Source: Proteobacteria bacterium UBA1847 (GTDB lineage: Bacteria > Pseudomonadota > Gammaproteobacteria > Steroidobacterales > Woeseiaceae). From it: a DNA stretch of 12,637 nucleotides. Position 1 is the stretch's first letter. Each line of letters begins with the position of its first letter. Where the stretch lies: NCBI GenBank assembly GCA_002338605.1, contig DDIP01000204.1, positions 1 to 12,637 on the forward strand, written 5' to 3'. A model generated the notes under the pieces. The model made no database searches. It had not been told where the DNA came from and worked only from the letters and a program-made list of their open reading frames with translations. This document shows positions 6,440 to 12,637 of the stretch, in pieces. A program made the translations under genes and the position numbers.

Positions 6440-8156
6440 CATCGAAGACAGTGCGGCCGCCAAGAACTGTCCTGACGACATTCGTCTTGTGAATCGCGTA
6501 CGGATCAACCGCAAAAATGTCCTGGTCAAGCACGACCAGATCGGCTTTTTTACCGACTTCAATCGAACCGATCTCGTCTTCCATTCGAAGCTGGTAAGCC
6601 GCATCAAGGGTGAATCCCCGTACCAGGCTTTCGATGCTGATCCGCTGAGACTCGGGTGGCTGAACCAGCGCATCCGGCGTCCCCGGCTCCTGTCGCGTGT
6701 GCCCGATTTCAATCTGTACCACTGGTGAAAGCCCCAGCGTCCCGGCACCGCTCGCCGGAAAATCACTGCCGAAGCTCAATTTCGCACCGGTATTCTCAAG
6801 GTCCTTGTACCGCCAGTAGCGATTGAACTGGTCTTTACTGACAAACTGCTGGCCATAAGAATCGTACGACGCCCAGAGTGGCGTACTCTGTGCAATCACG
6901 TCGAGCTCACCAAACCTCGGTACGTCCTGGTCGATGATGACCTGCAGATGGCAAATCGTGAAACGGCTGTCGGTCTCCGGCAACGCCTTTCGGGTCGCTT
7001 CAATCGCGTTCAGGGTTTCATGAATCGCTCGTTCGCCGAGCGCGTGAATGTGCACATCAATATTCTGCGCGGCTGCCGCCTTGATCATTTCGGTAAGCTG
7101 AGCCTCGGTAAATACTGTCTCACCGTTGTTGCCAGGTTCACCCTGGTAATCCTCGAACATCGCCGCAGTTCGACCCTCGACCGTGCCATCGTCAGGAATC
7201 TTCAACGTGTTGTAATGAAACGAGTTACCCTTCACGATCTCTCGCCATCGAGCCGCGGTTTCGACATTTTCCTCCGACGTCTTGCTTGCAGTGGCTCGTA
7301 CCGAACCGACCAGTCGCAGGTTGAGATCGCCATTGCTGTCGATTCGGTTCAGAATCCTGGCCATGTGCTCCGGGTCGTCGTCGTCACCACTCGCATCGAA
7401 CGCAGCTGTTACACCGTAAGCATTCATGATGTCGATGATTATCGCGGCACCCTCGATCGTCGTCTCGTCATTGATGACATCGAGCGAATCCATCGCCATA
7501 CCGGCAGTTCCCTCCAGCAGGTAGCCGGTTGCGTCACCGCGCTCATCACGCTTGTAATAGCTGTAACCTGGCACGGGATCGGCCGTGTCCTGTGTGATAT
7601 TCAAGGCTTCAAGTGCCGCCGTATTCGCCCAGGCACCGTGAAATCCTTCATCCATGATCAGTACCGGACGGTCTGCTACAACAGCATCGATGAGCTGTCG
7701 TGTCGGGCCCTCCGGACCAAATGTTGTGGCCAGGAAACCATAGCCGAAGATCACGTCGTCATCGGGATTCGACTCGGCAAATGCGTCAATTGCGGCGACC
7801 CAGCTTTCAATATCTCCGAACGTGTCGAGTGCCAGCGCCTGTGCAAAGGCGCCGCCCATGATTGGATGGACATGCGTATCGATAAAACCGGGCAGCACCA
7901 GACTTCCACCAAGGTCATACTCGATCGTGTCGTCATCCGCGAGGGCCAGTGCACCGGCATTGTCCCCGACGAAAACTATCGAGTCGCCGGAAATTGCCAC
8001 CGCCTCTGCCCAGGGTTGACCTGCATTGAGCGTATAGACTTTAGCGTTAAGCATCACCGTGTCCACACCCGGGTGCTGTGTATCACCGCAACCGATCAGC
8101 AGCGACGCTACAAGAATAACGATGGCAATGGACGGGGAAACTTTTGTCAGGGGCAC
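6423..8156 (-). CDS. Amidohydrolase (YtcJ/NfdA-like) with lipoprotein signal
   Basis: 577 residues from a GTG at 8154-8156, preceded by GGAG (plus-strand 8163-8166) with 6-nt spacing. The N-terminus is a lipoprotein signal: hydrophobic 10-20 and lipobox LIGC ending at Cys23. The amidohydrolase superfamily metal ligands are visible: His95 and His97 in DTHVHP, Lys319 in LKIPDDGT (the position of the carboxylated Lys or its substitute in the YtcJ group), His371 in VHIHALGE, His403 in ICHLQ and Asp465 in FGSDFP. The C-terminal GSIEVGKKADLVVLDQD is the usual beta-sandwich closure. YtcJ/NfdA relatives hydrolyse N-acyl or N-formyl bonds; the substrate here is unknown. The signal implies a periplasmic, membrane-anchored enzyme, which the shorter cytoplasmic relatives are not. 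It converges on, and overlaps, the PuuB-like gene, so it is not part of that operon. Confidence 0.87.
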   Translation of the reverse strand: MPLTKVSPSIAIVILVASLLIGCGDTQHPGVDTVMLNAKVYTLNAGQPWAEAVAISGDSIVFVGDNAGALALADDDTIEYDLGGSLVLPGFIDTHVHPIMGGAFAQALALDTFGDIESWVAAIDAFAESNPDDDVIFGYGFLATTFGPEGPTRQLIDAVVADRPVLIMDEGFHGAWANTAALEALNITQDTADPVPGYSYYKRDERGDATGYLLEGTAGMAMDSLDVINDETTIEGAAIIIDIMNAYGVTAAFDASGDDDDPEHMARILNRIDSNGDLNLRLVGSVRATASKTSEENVETAARWREIVKGNSFHYNTLKIPDDGTVEGRTAAMFEDYQGEPGNNGETVFTEAQLTEMIKAAAAQNIDVHIHALGERAIHETLNAIEATRKALPETDSRFTICHLQVIIDQDVPRFGELDVIAQSTPLWASYDSYGQQFVSKDQFNRYWRYKDLENTGAKLSFGSDFPASGAGTLGLSPVVQIEIGHTRQEPGTPDALVQPPESQRISIESLVRGFTLDAAYQLRMEDEIGSIEVGKKADLVVLDQDIFAVDPYAIHKTNVVRTVLGGRTVFDATSDP

Positions 8157-8211
8157 GCTCTTCTCCGGAATGAAAAAATCGACACTACAATGCTGATCGG
8201 ATTACGACTTC

Positions 8212-8240
8212 ATTCTTCCCGTAAAACCGCCAGGGATCAA
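8212..8240 (-). promoter_or_regulatory. Candidate sigma70-type promoter of the amidohydrolase gene
   Basis: On the minus strand, TTGATC (plus 8235-8240) and AAGAAT (plus 8212-8217) are separated by exactly 17 bp, each matching four of six consensus bases. The pair sits 56 bp upstream of the GTG start in the 142-bp gap after the haem-domain lipoprotein. The matches are modest; the spacing and position are the main support. Confidence 0.25.
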
Positions 8241-8298
8241 GCGAATCGGGTCGAAGTAGACTGCGGATTCCTGGGCGAGCGCCCGCGGTGCAGAAGCG

Positions 8299-9558
8299 CT
8301 AGCGAACTGCGCCGGCAGATATCCACTGTCGAATGACGTCAATATCGGGCTGCGGCAACGGTGCTGCGTTCAGGGGCATCCTGGCACCGGTAATTCCAGC
8401 GGTGTTTTCGAGCTTGCGGATCAGGTAGCTGTTGTCCGGATCATTGGGAGCAACCAGCATTACCGCGGACTGGCCATTCTGGTTGCTGAATTGCCCGACC
8501 AACTCCAGGAAACTGGTATCGGCATCGCCAAGTGCGAGTCCTGCTGCTTGCGCCGTATTGCTGTGACAGGTTGACGTTGCACACGACGGTGTGAAAACAG
8601 CGGTCTGAATTTCGTCCAGCGTCGGGCCCAGAACAACAGGCGTCATGATGGTAAATTGCGCAGAAAAATCACCGCCGGCCGTTGCATTGCCGGACGGGAA
8701 TGTACCGGAAAACTCGCCGTCGAGGGCGTTTGCATCGAGGTCCATAATAAGCGAGGCACCGGAGCCCAACAAGCGCACGCGATAACTGTCGTCGGCCAGC
8801 GTGACGCCGGTGAGGTCGAATACAGCGCTTTGTGGATTTGCGCCTGGCACGCTGATTGACGCCGCTGTGATCATGAGGTCGTCGCCATCGCCGAACGTCC
8901 CGTCGTTGTTGCTGGCCTCAAGAATGAACGTATTCACGTTGACAGTTGACGCATCCGGTTCCCGGTCGAATCCGGCAATGATCTGTGACGGCGCAGCAGC
9001 CAGGGTACTGCCGGGAGCAACTGATAACGACGTCACTCGAATCGGGGAACTCGCTACGGCACGATCATCGGCAGCACCTGCAGTGATCCATTGCCGGATG
9101 ACGTCGATATCCGATTGCGCCAAAGGACTGCCCGGCGGCATTTGGCTACCGGTCACACCGGAACCTTCAAGTTTCTGTATGAGGTAACTGGTATTTGGAT
9201 TCGTAGGACTTACGCGTTGCGTGCCGGCACTCTGTGTACTCGCGACTCCGACCAGCATCGTATAGCTGTTGGCTGCTTCGAGATTCAGGCTCGCCGCCGG
9301 GCTTGATCCCGAATGGCAACCGGAGGTCGCGCAGTCTGGCGTAAAAACACCGGCCTGGATCTCCGAGAAGTTGGGACCAAAACTGCCTGTCGGTGGTGGC
9401 GGTGGTGGCGGTGGCGGCGTTGTTGTGCCACAGGCGTTTAGTGCTGCGACCGCTTTGTCGTAAGTTGTTTCATAGCATCCGCCGAGCAACAGAACCGCGC
9501 ACAGCACCGGTACAATAGCCCGCACGTCTTGAACCCTGACTGTTGTGCGTTTTTTCAT
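8299..9558 (-). CDS. Lipoprotein with two cytochrome-c-like CX4CH domains and an Ig-like domain
   Basis: 419 residues. The signal has a basic start (MKKR) and lipobox LGGC ending at Cys28. A nine-proline linker (48-56) leads to a first domain (about 60-163) with CATSGCH (Cys76, Cys81, His82), SYLIQKLEG (124-132), GSQMPPG (Met140) and DIDVIRQWITAGA. A central domain (about 172-306), with DREPDASTVNVNTF and LADDSYRVRLLG, resembles bacterial Ig-like folds of the Big_5 type. A second copy of the first domain (about 312-419) has CATSTCH (Cys326, Cys331, His332), SYLIRKLEN, GARMPLN (Met394) and DIDVIRQWISAGA. The domain layout resembles the planctomycete-type cytochrome c domain family (PSCyt1-like). 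If haem is attached, His and Met would be the axial ligands. CX4CH is one residue longer than the common CX2CH spacing plus one, so haem attachment is inference. The likely location is the periplasmic face of the outer membrane. Confidence 0.82.
   Translation of the reverse strand: MKKRTTVRVQDVRAIVPVLCAVLLLGGCYETTYDKAVAALNACGTTTPPPPPPPPPTGSFGPNFSEIQAGVFTPDCATSGCHSGSSPAASLNLEAANSYTMLVGVASTQSAGTQRVSPTNPNTSYLIQKLEGSGVTGSQMPPGSPLAQSDIDVIRQWITAGAADDRAVASSPIRVTSLSVAPGSTLAAAPSQIIAGFDREPDASTVNVNTFILEASNNDGTFGDGDDLMITAASISVPGANPQSAVFDLTGVTLADDSYRVRLLGSGASLIMDLDANALDGEFSGTFPSGNATAGGDFSAQFTIMTPVVLGPTLDEIQTAVFTPSCATSTCHSNTAQAAGLALGDADTSFLELVGQFSNQNGQSAVMLVAPNDPDNSYLIRKLENTAGITGARMPLNAAPLPQPDIDVIRQWISAGAVR
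9391..9417 (-). repeat. GGN trinucleotide run encoding nine prolines
   Basis: A 27-bp stretch of GGT/GGC triplets on the plus strand encodes Pro48-Pro56 of the haem-domain lipoprotein. It forms a rigid spacer between the lipid anchor and the first domain. Codon variation within the run is mild, so it could change length by slippage. Confidence 0.8.
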
Positions 9559-9607
9559 GGCACCCGGTGAGGTTTGATCATCTTGTGATAATAACTCTCA
9601 GCGAAGC

Positions 9608-9635
9608 CATTAATGTGACGACCCTCTCATTAATG
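9608..9635. promoter_or_regulatory. Twin CATTAATG palindromes, candidate operator
   Basis: The perfect 8-bp palindrome CATTAATG occurs at 9608-9615 and again at 9628-9635, with centres exactly 20 bp apart, about two helical turns. The second copy extends to a 10-bp palindrome (TCATTAATGA, 9627-9636). Both lie 50-77 bp upstream of the haem-domain lipoprotein start. On the minus strand, TATTAT (plus 9588-9593) could be a -10 box, placing the nearer palindrome across the -35 position. The arrangement fits cooperative binding by a dimeric regulator; the regulator is unknown. Confidence 0.35.
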
Positions 9636-9680
9636 ATGTGCCGTGATGGTCTGTTACGAAAACGTCGCAAATTACAGACA

Positions 9681-9743
9681 GCGGGAACGGACACAACCCG
9701 GTCACTTGCCGTTGTTGCCCGCGACCCGCTGCCCGATGCGGGC
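9681..9743 (-). other. Two hairpins downstream of the rnk/small-protein pair
   Basis: Reading away from the small-protein stop (9763), the first hairpin is GCCCG-ATG-CGGGC (9731-9743, 5-bp stem). The second pairs GCGGGAACGG (9681-9690) with CCGTT plus CCCGC (9709-9713 and 9718-9722), a 10-bp stem with a 4-nt bulge and an 18-nt loop. No strong T-run follows on the minus strand, so this may be a weak or Rho-assisted 3' end rather than a classical terminator. The rest of the 9559-9762 gap shows no gene. Confidence 0.3.
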
Positions 9744-9762
9744 TGTCGAGACCGCGACTCAA

Positions 9763-9954
9763 CTAGTATTGAGCGACCGCATCGCTCGCCGGAAACGTGG
9801 CCATAAGTCGATAGTCCAGTGCATCGTAAATATCGACGATCGACCCGCTTGCCAACCGGTTCGGCGTGTCCCTGATGTTGCTGTCAACCTGTTCAGCCCG
9901 CTCTTCGTGGATGGGCTTTGTGCCGTCGCTTGGTTCTCGTTTTGTTTCAGACAT
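9763..9954 (-). CDS. Small hydrophilic protein with C-terminal FPASD motif
   Basis: 63 residues. The start is the ATG at 9952-9954 because a near-perfect Shine-Dalgarno (GAGGAG, plus 9962-9967) lies 7 nt upstream. A longer reading of the frame, to 10044, would run into rnk and lacks this support. The first 35 residues are charged and probably disordered (MSETKREPSDGTKPIHEERAE...). The second half, ASGSIVDIYDALDYRLMATFPASDAVAQY, carries a T-F-P-A-S-D motif at 53-58. That resembles the DEALE-SFPASDPP tail of many short uncharacterised proteobacterial proteins; the comparison is from memory. No signal peptide or cysteine is present. It follows rnk by 40 bp on the same strand and is likely cotranscribed. 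Function unknown. Confidence 0.7.
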   Translation of the reverse strand: MSETKREPSDGTKPIHEERAEQVDSNIRDTPNRLASGSIVDIYDALDYRLMATFPASDAVAQY

Positions 9955-9961
9955 CGGTTCA

Positions 9962-9967
9962 CTCCTC
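9962..9967 (-). promoter_or_regulatory. Shine-Dalgarno of the small FPASD protein
   Basis: GAGGAG on the minus strand, 7 nt before the ATG at 9954, in the 40-bp gap after the rnk stop. It is the strongest ribosome binding site seen in the window and decides the start of the 63-residue gene against the longer overlapping frame. Confidence 0.75.
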
Positions 9968-9994
9968 GCGATCGTTGGTTTGCGAAGCGCTACC

Positions 9995-10402
9995 TCATCG
10001 GTGGAACTGCAGCTGCGCCTCTGGCTGGTCGACAACAGAATCAACGCGCAAGCACAGCTGCCGCCCTCCCGGAACCTGCCATTCGATGGTTTGACCGACG
10101 GAAAGGCCGAGTAACGCGCTTCCCACCGGAGCGAAAACGGACACAGTACCGGGGTCTCCTGCCTGGTCCGGATAGACCAGCGTCAACTCGTACGGCTCAC
10201 CCGCTTGTTCATCCACGAATCGAACAGTGGAATTCATGGTAACAACGTTCGCCCCGATATCCTCTGGCTGAACGACGTTCGCGCGGACCAGCTCCTCTCG
10301 CAACATACTGCAGCCGGGCAGTGCCCGAACTGTGTCGAAATACAGGTGGTGTTCCAGGCGTTCGAGGTCCTGCCGGGAAATAGTAATAGGCGTTGTGTCC
10401 AT
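9995..10402 (-). CDS. rnk: Nucleoside diphosphate kinase regulator Rnk (GreA/GreB-type)
   Basis: 135 residues, against 136 for E. coli Rnk. The ATG at 10400-10402 follows GGAG with 5-nt spacing. The N-terminal segment (1-45, ITISRQDLERLEHHL...) corresponds to the short Rnk coiled-coil. The C-terminal GreA/GreB-like FKBP-fold domain carries the diagnostic blocks VVTMNSTVRF (53-62), LTLVYP (73-78), SVFAPVGSALLGLSVGQTIEWQVPGG (88-113) and QPEA (126-129), all close to the E. coli protein. Rnk is known to bind RNA polymerase without the Gre acidic tip residues and to influence nucleoside diphosphate kinase levels and alginate synthesis in Pseudomonas. It lies 191 bp downstream of the response regulator, so it probably has its own promoter, and 40 bp upstream of the small FPASD protein. 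Confidence 0.93.
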   Translation of the reverse strand: MDTTPITISRQDLERLEHHLYFDTVRALPGCSMLREELVRANVVQPEDIGANVVTMNSTVRFVDEQAGEPYELTLVYPDQAGDPGTVSVFAPVGSALLGLSVGQTIEWQVPGGRQLCLRVDSVVDQPEAQLQFHR

Positions 10403-10593
10403 TTTCTCTCCATCGATTGCGTAGTCGACTTTTCACCCAATGAACCCGGTCACACCTTGGTAACCGATGCAGCGCAAGTATCTGGATCCGCATCGTGAGC
10501 CGCCTTCGCTGCTACCGATATCCGGAGTCCCGCTTAGCGCACTGTGGTCAGCACGTAGTCTGTCTGTCCCTCACCAGTCCGGAAGCCCAGTGA
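10403..10593 (-). other. Intergenic region between response regulator and rnk
   Basis: 191 bp with no gene I can support. It should hold the rnk promoter and the end of the two-component transcript, but I found neither a convincing -35/-10 pair nor a hairpin with a T-run. CCAGTGAT occurs at 10587-10594 and again at 10608-10615, 21 bp apart, at the border with the regulator gene. Confidence 0.3.
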
Positions 10594-11217
10594 TCAGTCA
10601 GTCGAATCCAGTGATTCGACAGCAAGCTTGATACGAATCAATTCGGCAAGCGTTCGCACGCCAAGTTTTTTCATGGCGTTTGCGCGGTGAACCTCTACCG
10701 TACGCTCACTGATTCCAAGGTCGAACGCGATGACTTTATTCATGTCACCGTCCGCAACGCTTTCGAATACCGCTCGTTCCCGGTCCGTCAGCGAGTTGAT
10801 CTTATCGATCAAGTCATTGCGCTCGATGGATCTCTTCCGCCTGACAAGCTCGACATCCAGCGCCTCGTTTATTCGGTCCAACAGATCCTGTTCGCGGAAC
10901 GGTTTGCGGATGAAGTCCAATGCACCGTGCCGCATCGCCTCGACTGCCATCGGGATGTCACCATGACCGGTGATGAAGATGATTGGCAATTCCGACCCTC
11001 GCTCATTCAGTATCTCTTGCAGCTCCAAACCCGAAATTCGTGGCATGCGAATATCCAGGACCAGGCAACCGCGCCTGTCCGGGTCGTAGGCATCAAGATA
11101 TTCGGCCGCAGAACCGTAAGTCTCGTAGGGTTGGCCCACCGTCGCGAGCAACATGCCAAGGCCATCGCGGATACCTTCGTCATCATCGACGACAAAAACT
11201 GTCTGTTCCTTATCCAT
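10594..11217 (-). CDS. FixJ-family response regulator (REC + LuxR-type HTH)
   Basis: 207 residues from the ATG at 11215-11217. A 16-residue extension upstream is possible but would lie inside the kinase gene and precede the canonical start MDKEQTVFVVDDDEG. An AAGGGG-type ribosome site sits within the kinase 3' end. In the receiver domain (5-120), Asp11-Asp13 form the acidic pocket, Asp55 (LVLDIRMP) is the phosphoacceptor, Thr83 lies in FITGHGD and Lys105 in IRKPF. A linker helix leads to the LuxR-type HTH (143-196) with LTDRERAVFESVADG and the recognition-helix region ISERTVEVHRANAMKKLGV. This is typical of FixJ, StyR and TtrR regulators, which bind DNA as phosphorylated dimers. The ATG overlaps the kinase stop by 8 bp, so it is very likely the cognate partner of that kinase. 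Its targets are unknown. Confidence 0.93.
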   Translation of the reverse strand: MDKEQTVFVVDDDEGIRDGLGMLLATVGQPYETYGSAAEYLDAYDPDRRGCLVLDIRMPRISGLELQEILNERGSELPIIFITGHGDIPMAVEAMRHGALDFIRKPFREQDLLDRINEALDVELVRRKRSIERNDLIDKINSLTDRERAVFESVADGDMNKVIAFDLGISERTVEVHRANAMKKLGVRTLAELIRIKLAVESLDSTD

Positions 11218-12637
11218 CCCGAACCCCTTTTTCCATAGCCGGCAAGGTAAACGTAAAGGTGGCACCGCTGGTTTCGTTATTTCGGAACGTCAGCTGACCC
11301 CCGTGCGCGGTAATGATTGCCTTGCTGATCGGCAGCCCCATGCCCAAGCCCGTACTCTTTGTCGTCAAAAAAGGGTCAAATAATCGATCGGCCAATTCAT
11401 CGGCAATACCACTACCGCTGTCCGTTACTGCAACTTCGAGAAAACCGTCGTCACGAAGCAGTGTAGCGACCGTGATTGTGTTTCCGTTGCGATAACCTGG
11501 CAGACGCATTGCGTCCATTCCATTTCGCAGCAGATTCAGCGCGACCTGGTGAATCTGCACAACATCAACCATAACGCTCGGCAGATCCCTGGCAAGATCG
11601 AGCTTGATATCAATATCATTCGTTCGTGCATCGACCTCTGCCAGTACCACAACGTCTTCAATCAACTCGTTCAGATCAACAGTTTTCTTGGTACCCCGTT
11701 TGTGCCGACCCATATCCTGAATTCGTTCGACGATTGCGCCAGCGCGACGGGAATGTTGACTGAGCTTGTCAAATATCTCCTGTAGCCGATCGAATTCGCC
11801 GGCTTCGAACAATCGTTTGCCCGTTTGTGCAAACAAGGATATCGCGGTCAACGGCTGATTGATTTCGTGGGCCATGCCAGTCGCCATTTCACCAAGCATA
11901 TGCAGCCTGTCCGCGTGTGCCAGCTGCTCATGCTGACGTCGGATTTCCGATTGTGCTTTCAACTGCCGGGTAAGATCCGCAACCTGGCTGATAATCAGGC
12001 TTGGCTGACCCGCGGCATCGTGAGTAACTGCGTTGACGACACGTACCTCGACTACCGATCCGTCCTTGCGCACGTATCGTGACTGCTGCGAGTATGTGTC
12101 GATTTCTCCCCGCTGAGCCTTCGCCATGAACGTCACCGTGTCATCACGGTAATCCGGATCAGTCAGGTCCACAACAGTCATCCTGTTCAGTTCGCTGGCG
12201 GAGTAACCCGTCATTGCGCAAAAAGCGCGGTTGACCCTCTCGAATGTACCTCCATGACGGTACGTAACGATGCCGATCGGGGCGTTGTCAAAAGTCACGT
12301 TGAGCCTCTCGTGCCTTTGGCGAACCTCTTCTACATAAAATTTTTCTGTCTGATCGAGTGCAAGTGCTGCGTTCTTTATCGACGTAATATCGTCGATGTA
12401 GCCTTCCAGCATCCGAGCGCGTCCGGTGTCGTCATCGACGCCACACCCCTGCTCCCTCACCCACTTCTCCTGCCCGAATTTGTCGATAATTCGGTACTGA
12501 ACGTCGAATTGTTCGCCCGCCGTCACCGCCGCCTGCACTGCGGCTCGTGTGGCCTCCAGGTCGTCAGCGTGGACAAGGTCCGCCCAACCAAACCCGGCAT
12601 TGGCGACGAACTCGGGCTTGTGTCCGGTCAGCGCCTC
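11210..12637 (-). CDS. PAS-domain sensor histidine kinase, FixL-type (N-terminus outside window)
   Basis: 475 visible residues; the frame is open to the window edge, so the start is missing (a GTG at 12538 is internal to a PAS domain). Numbering is from the visible end. A PAS_3-like domain (1-about 88: EALTGHKPEF, WADLVHADDLE, YRIIDKFGQEKWVREQG) is followed by a PAC-type segment. A second PAS occupies about 112-225 (FDNAPIGIV, NRAFCAMTGYSASEL, RYVRKDGSVVEVRVV), then a short coiled stretch. The dimerisation H-box has GMAHEINQPLTAIS with phosphoacceptor His257. The ATPase domain shows the N-box NLLRNGMDAM (about 368-377), DSGSGI (406-411) and TTKSTGLGMGL (425-435). HEINQPL is characteristic of FixL/DctB/TtrS-type kinases. 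No membrane segment is visible. The PAS domain lacks the FixL haem histidine region, so the signal is unknown. Confidence 0.93.
   Translation of the reverse strand, partial: EALTGHKPEFVANAGFGWADLVHADDLEATRAAVQAAVTAGEQFDVQYRIIDKFGQEKWVREQGCGVDDDTGRARMLEGYIDDITSIKNAALALDQTEKFYVEEVRQRHERLNVTFDNAPIGIVTYRHGGTFERVNRAFCAMTGYSASELNRMTVVDLTDPDYRDDTVTFMAKAQRGEIDTYSQQSRYVRKDGSVVEVRVVNAVTHDAAGQPSLIISQVADLTRQLKAQSEIRRQHEQLAHADRLHMLGEMATGMAHEINQPLTAISLFAQTGKRLFEAGEFDRLQEIFDKLSQHSRRAGAIVERIQDMGRHKRGTKKTVDLNELIEDVVVLAEVDARTNDIDIKLDLARDLPSVMVDVVQIHQVALNLLRNGMDAMRLPGYRNGNTITVATLLRDDGFLEVAVTDSGSGIADELADRLFDPFLTTKSTGLGMGLPISKAIITAHGGQLTFRNNETSGATFTFTLPAMEKGVRDG

Noticed and set aside
8251..8290. Terminator hairpin after the haem-domain lipoprotein (GGGCGAGCGCCC)
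   Set aside because: The stem is only 4-5 bp with a tiny loop, and no T-run follows on the minus strand.
6948..8336. 462-residue open frame on the plus strand
   Set aside because: It lies almost wholly antisense to the amidohydrolase, whose catalytic motifs, lipobox and ribosome site are convincing. The translation is rich in Arg, Cys and His with no domain pattern, as expected of a shadow frame.
9763..10044. 93-residue version of the small FPASD protein
   Set aside because: The extra 30 residues overlap the 3' end of rnk in another frame and show no ribosome site, whereas the internal ATG at 9954 has GAGGAG at 7 nt.
10209..10498. Small open frames on both strands around the rnk 5' end
   Set aside because: They overlap rnk, whose assignment is secure, have no ribosome site and resemble no family.
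10687..11238. 183-residue open frame on the plus strand
   Set aside because: It is antisense to the response regulator, which has all receiver and HTH motifs. No family pattern is seen in the plus-strand product.
12010..12320. Haem-binding oxygen sensor (true FixL) for the kinase PAS domain
   Set aside because: The kinase core is FixL-like, but the PAS region around PDYRDDTVTFM lacks the histidine that ligates haem in FixL, so oxygen sensing is not supported.

Overview
The window reads as ordinary chromosome from a Gram-negative bacterium, most likely a gammaproteobacterium. The inference rests on a copper-type TonB receptor, two outer-membrane-type lipobox proteins on the minus strand and one on the plus strand, a clear Rnk homologue, PuuB-type oxidases and a FixL/FixJ-type two-component pair. 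A marine, Woeseia-like lineage is possible, but this cannot be settled from the sequence. I see no transposase, phage gene, tRNA, rRNA or CRISPR array.

Plus strand, 1-6439. (a) The 3' end of a beta-barrel outer-membrane protein is followed one base later by a small lipoprotein of unknown function. (b) A DUF2946-like small secreted protein with a natural six-histidine run precedes an OprC/NosA-family TonB-dependent copper receptor, and a strong GC-rich hairpin ends this unit. (c) Two PuuB-like FAD-dependent amine oxidases lie in tandem, 10 bp apart, clearly a duplication.

Minus strand, 12637-6423. (d) A PAS-PAS histidine kinase (N-terminus outside the window) overlaps a FixJ/LuxR-type response regulator by 8 bp. 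(e) rnk is followed by a 63-residue protein ending in a 'FPASD' motif. (f) A lipoprotein carries two copies of a cytochrome-c-like CX4CH domain around an Ig-like domain. (g) A lipobox-bearing YtcJ-type amidohydrolase overlaps the last oxidase convergently by 17 bp.

The likely functional units are: outer-membrane copper acquisition (DUF2946 protein plus receptor); amine or gamma-glutamyl-amine oxidation (the PuuB pair); a cytoplasmic two-component switch; and a nucleotide-metabolism/RNA-polymerase regulator (Rnk) with a small partner. I found no wholly new system. The most notable points are the copper receptor that lacks the cysteine of the CxxxM site, the hairpin that undermines the longest start of the first oxidase, the duplicated haem-like domain, the twin palindromes at 9608-9635, and the rnk/FPASD small-protein pair.
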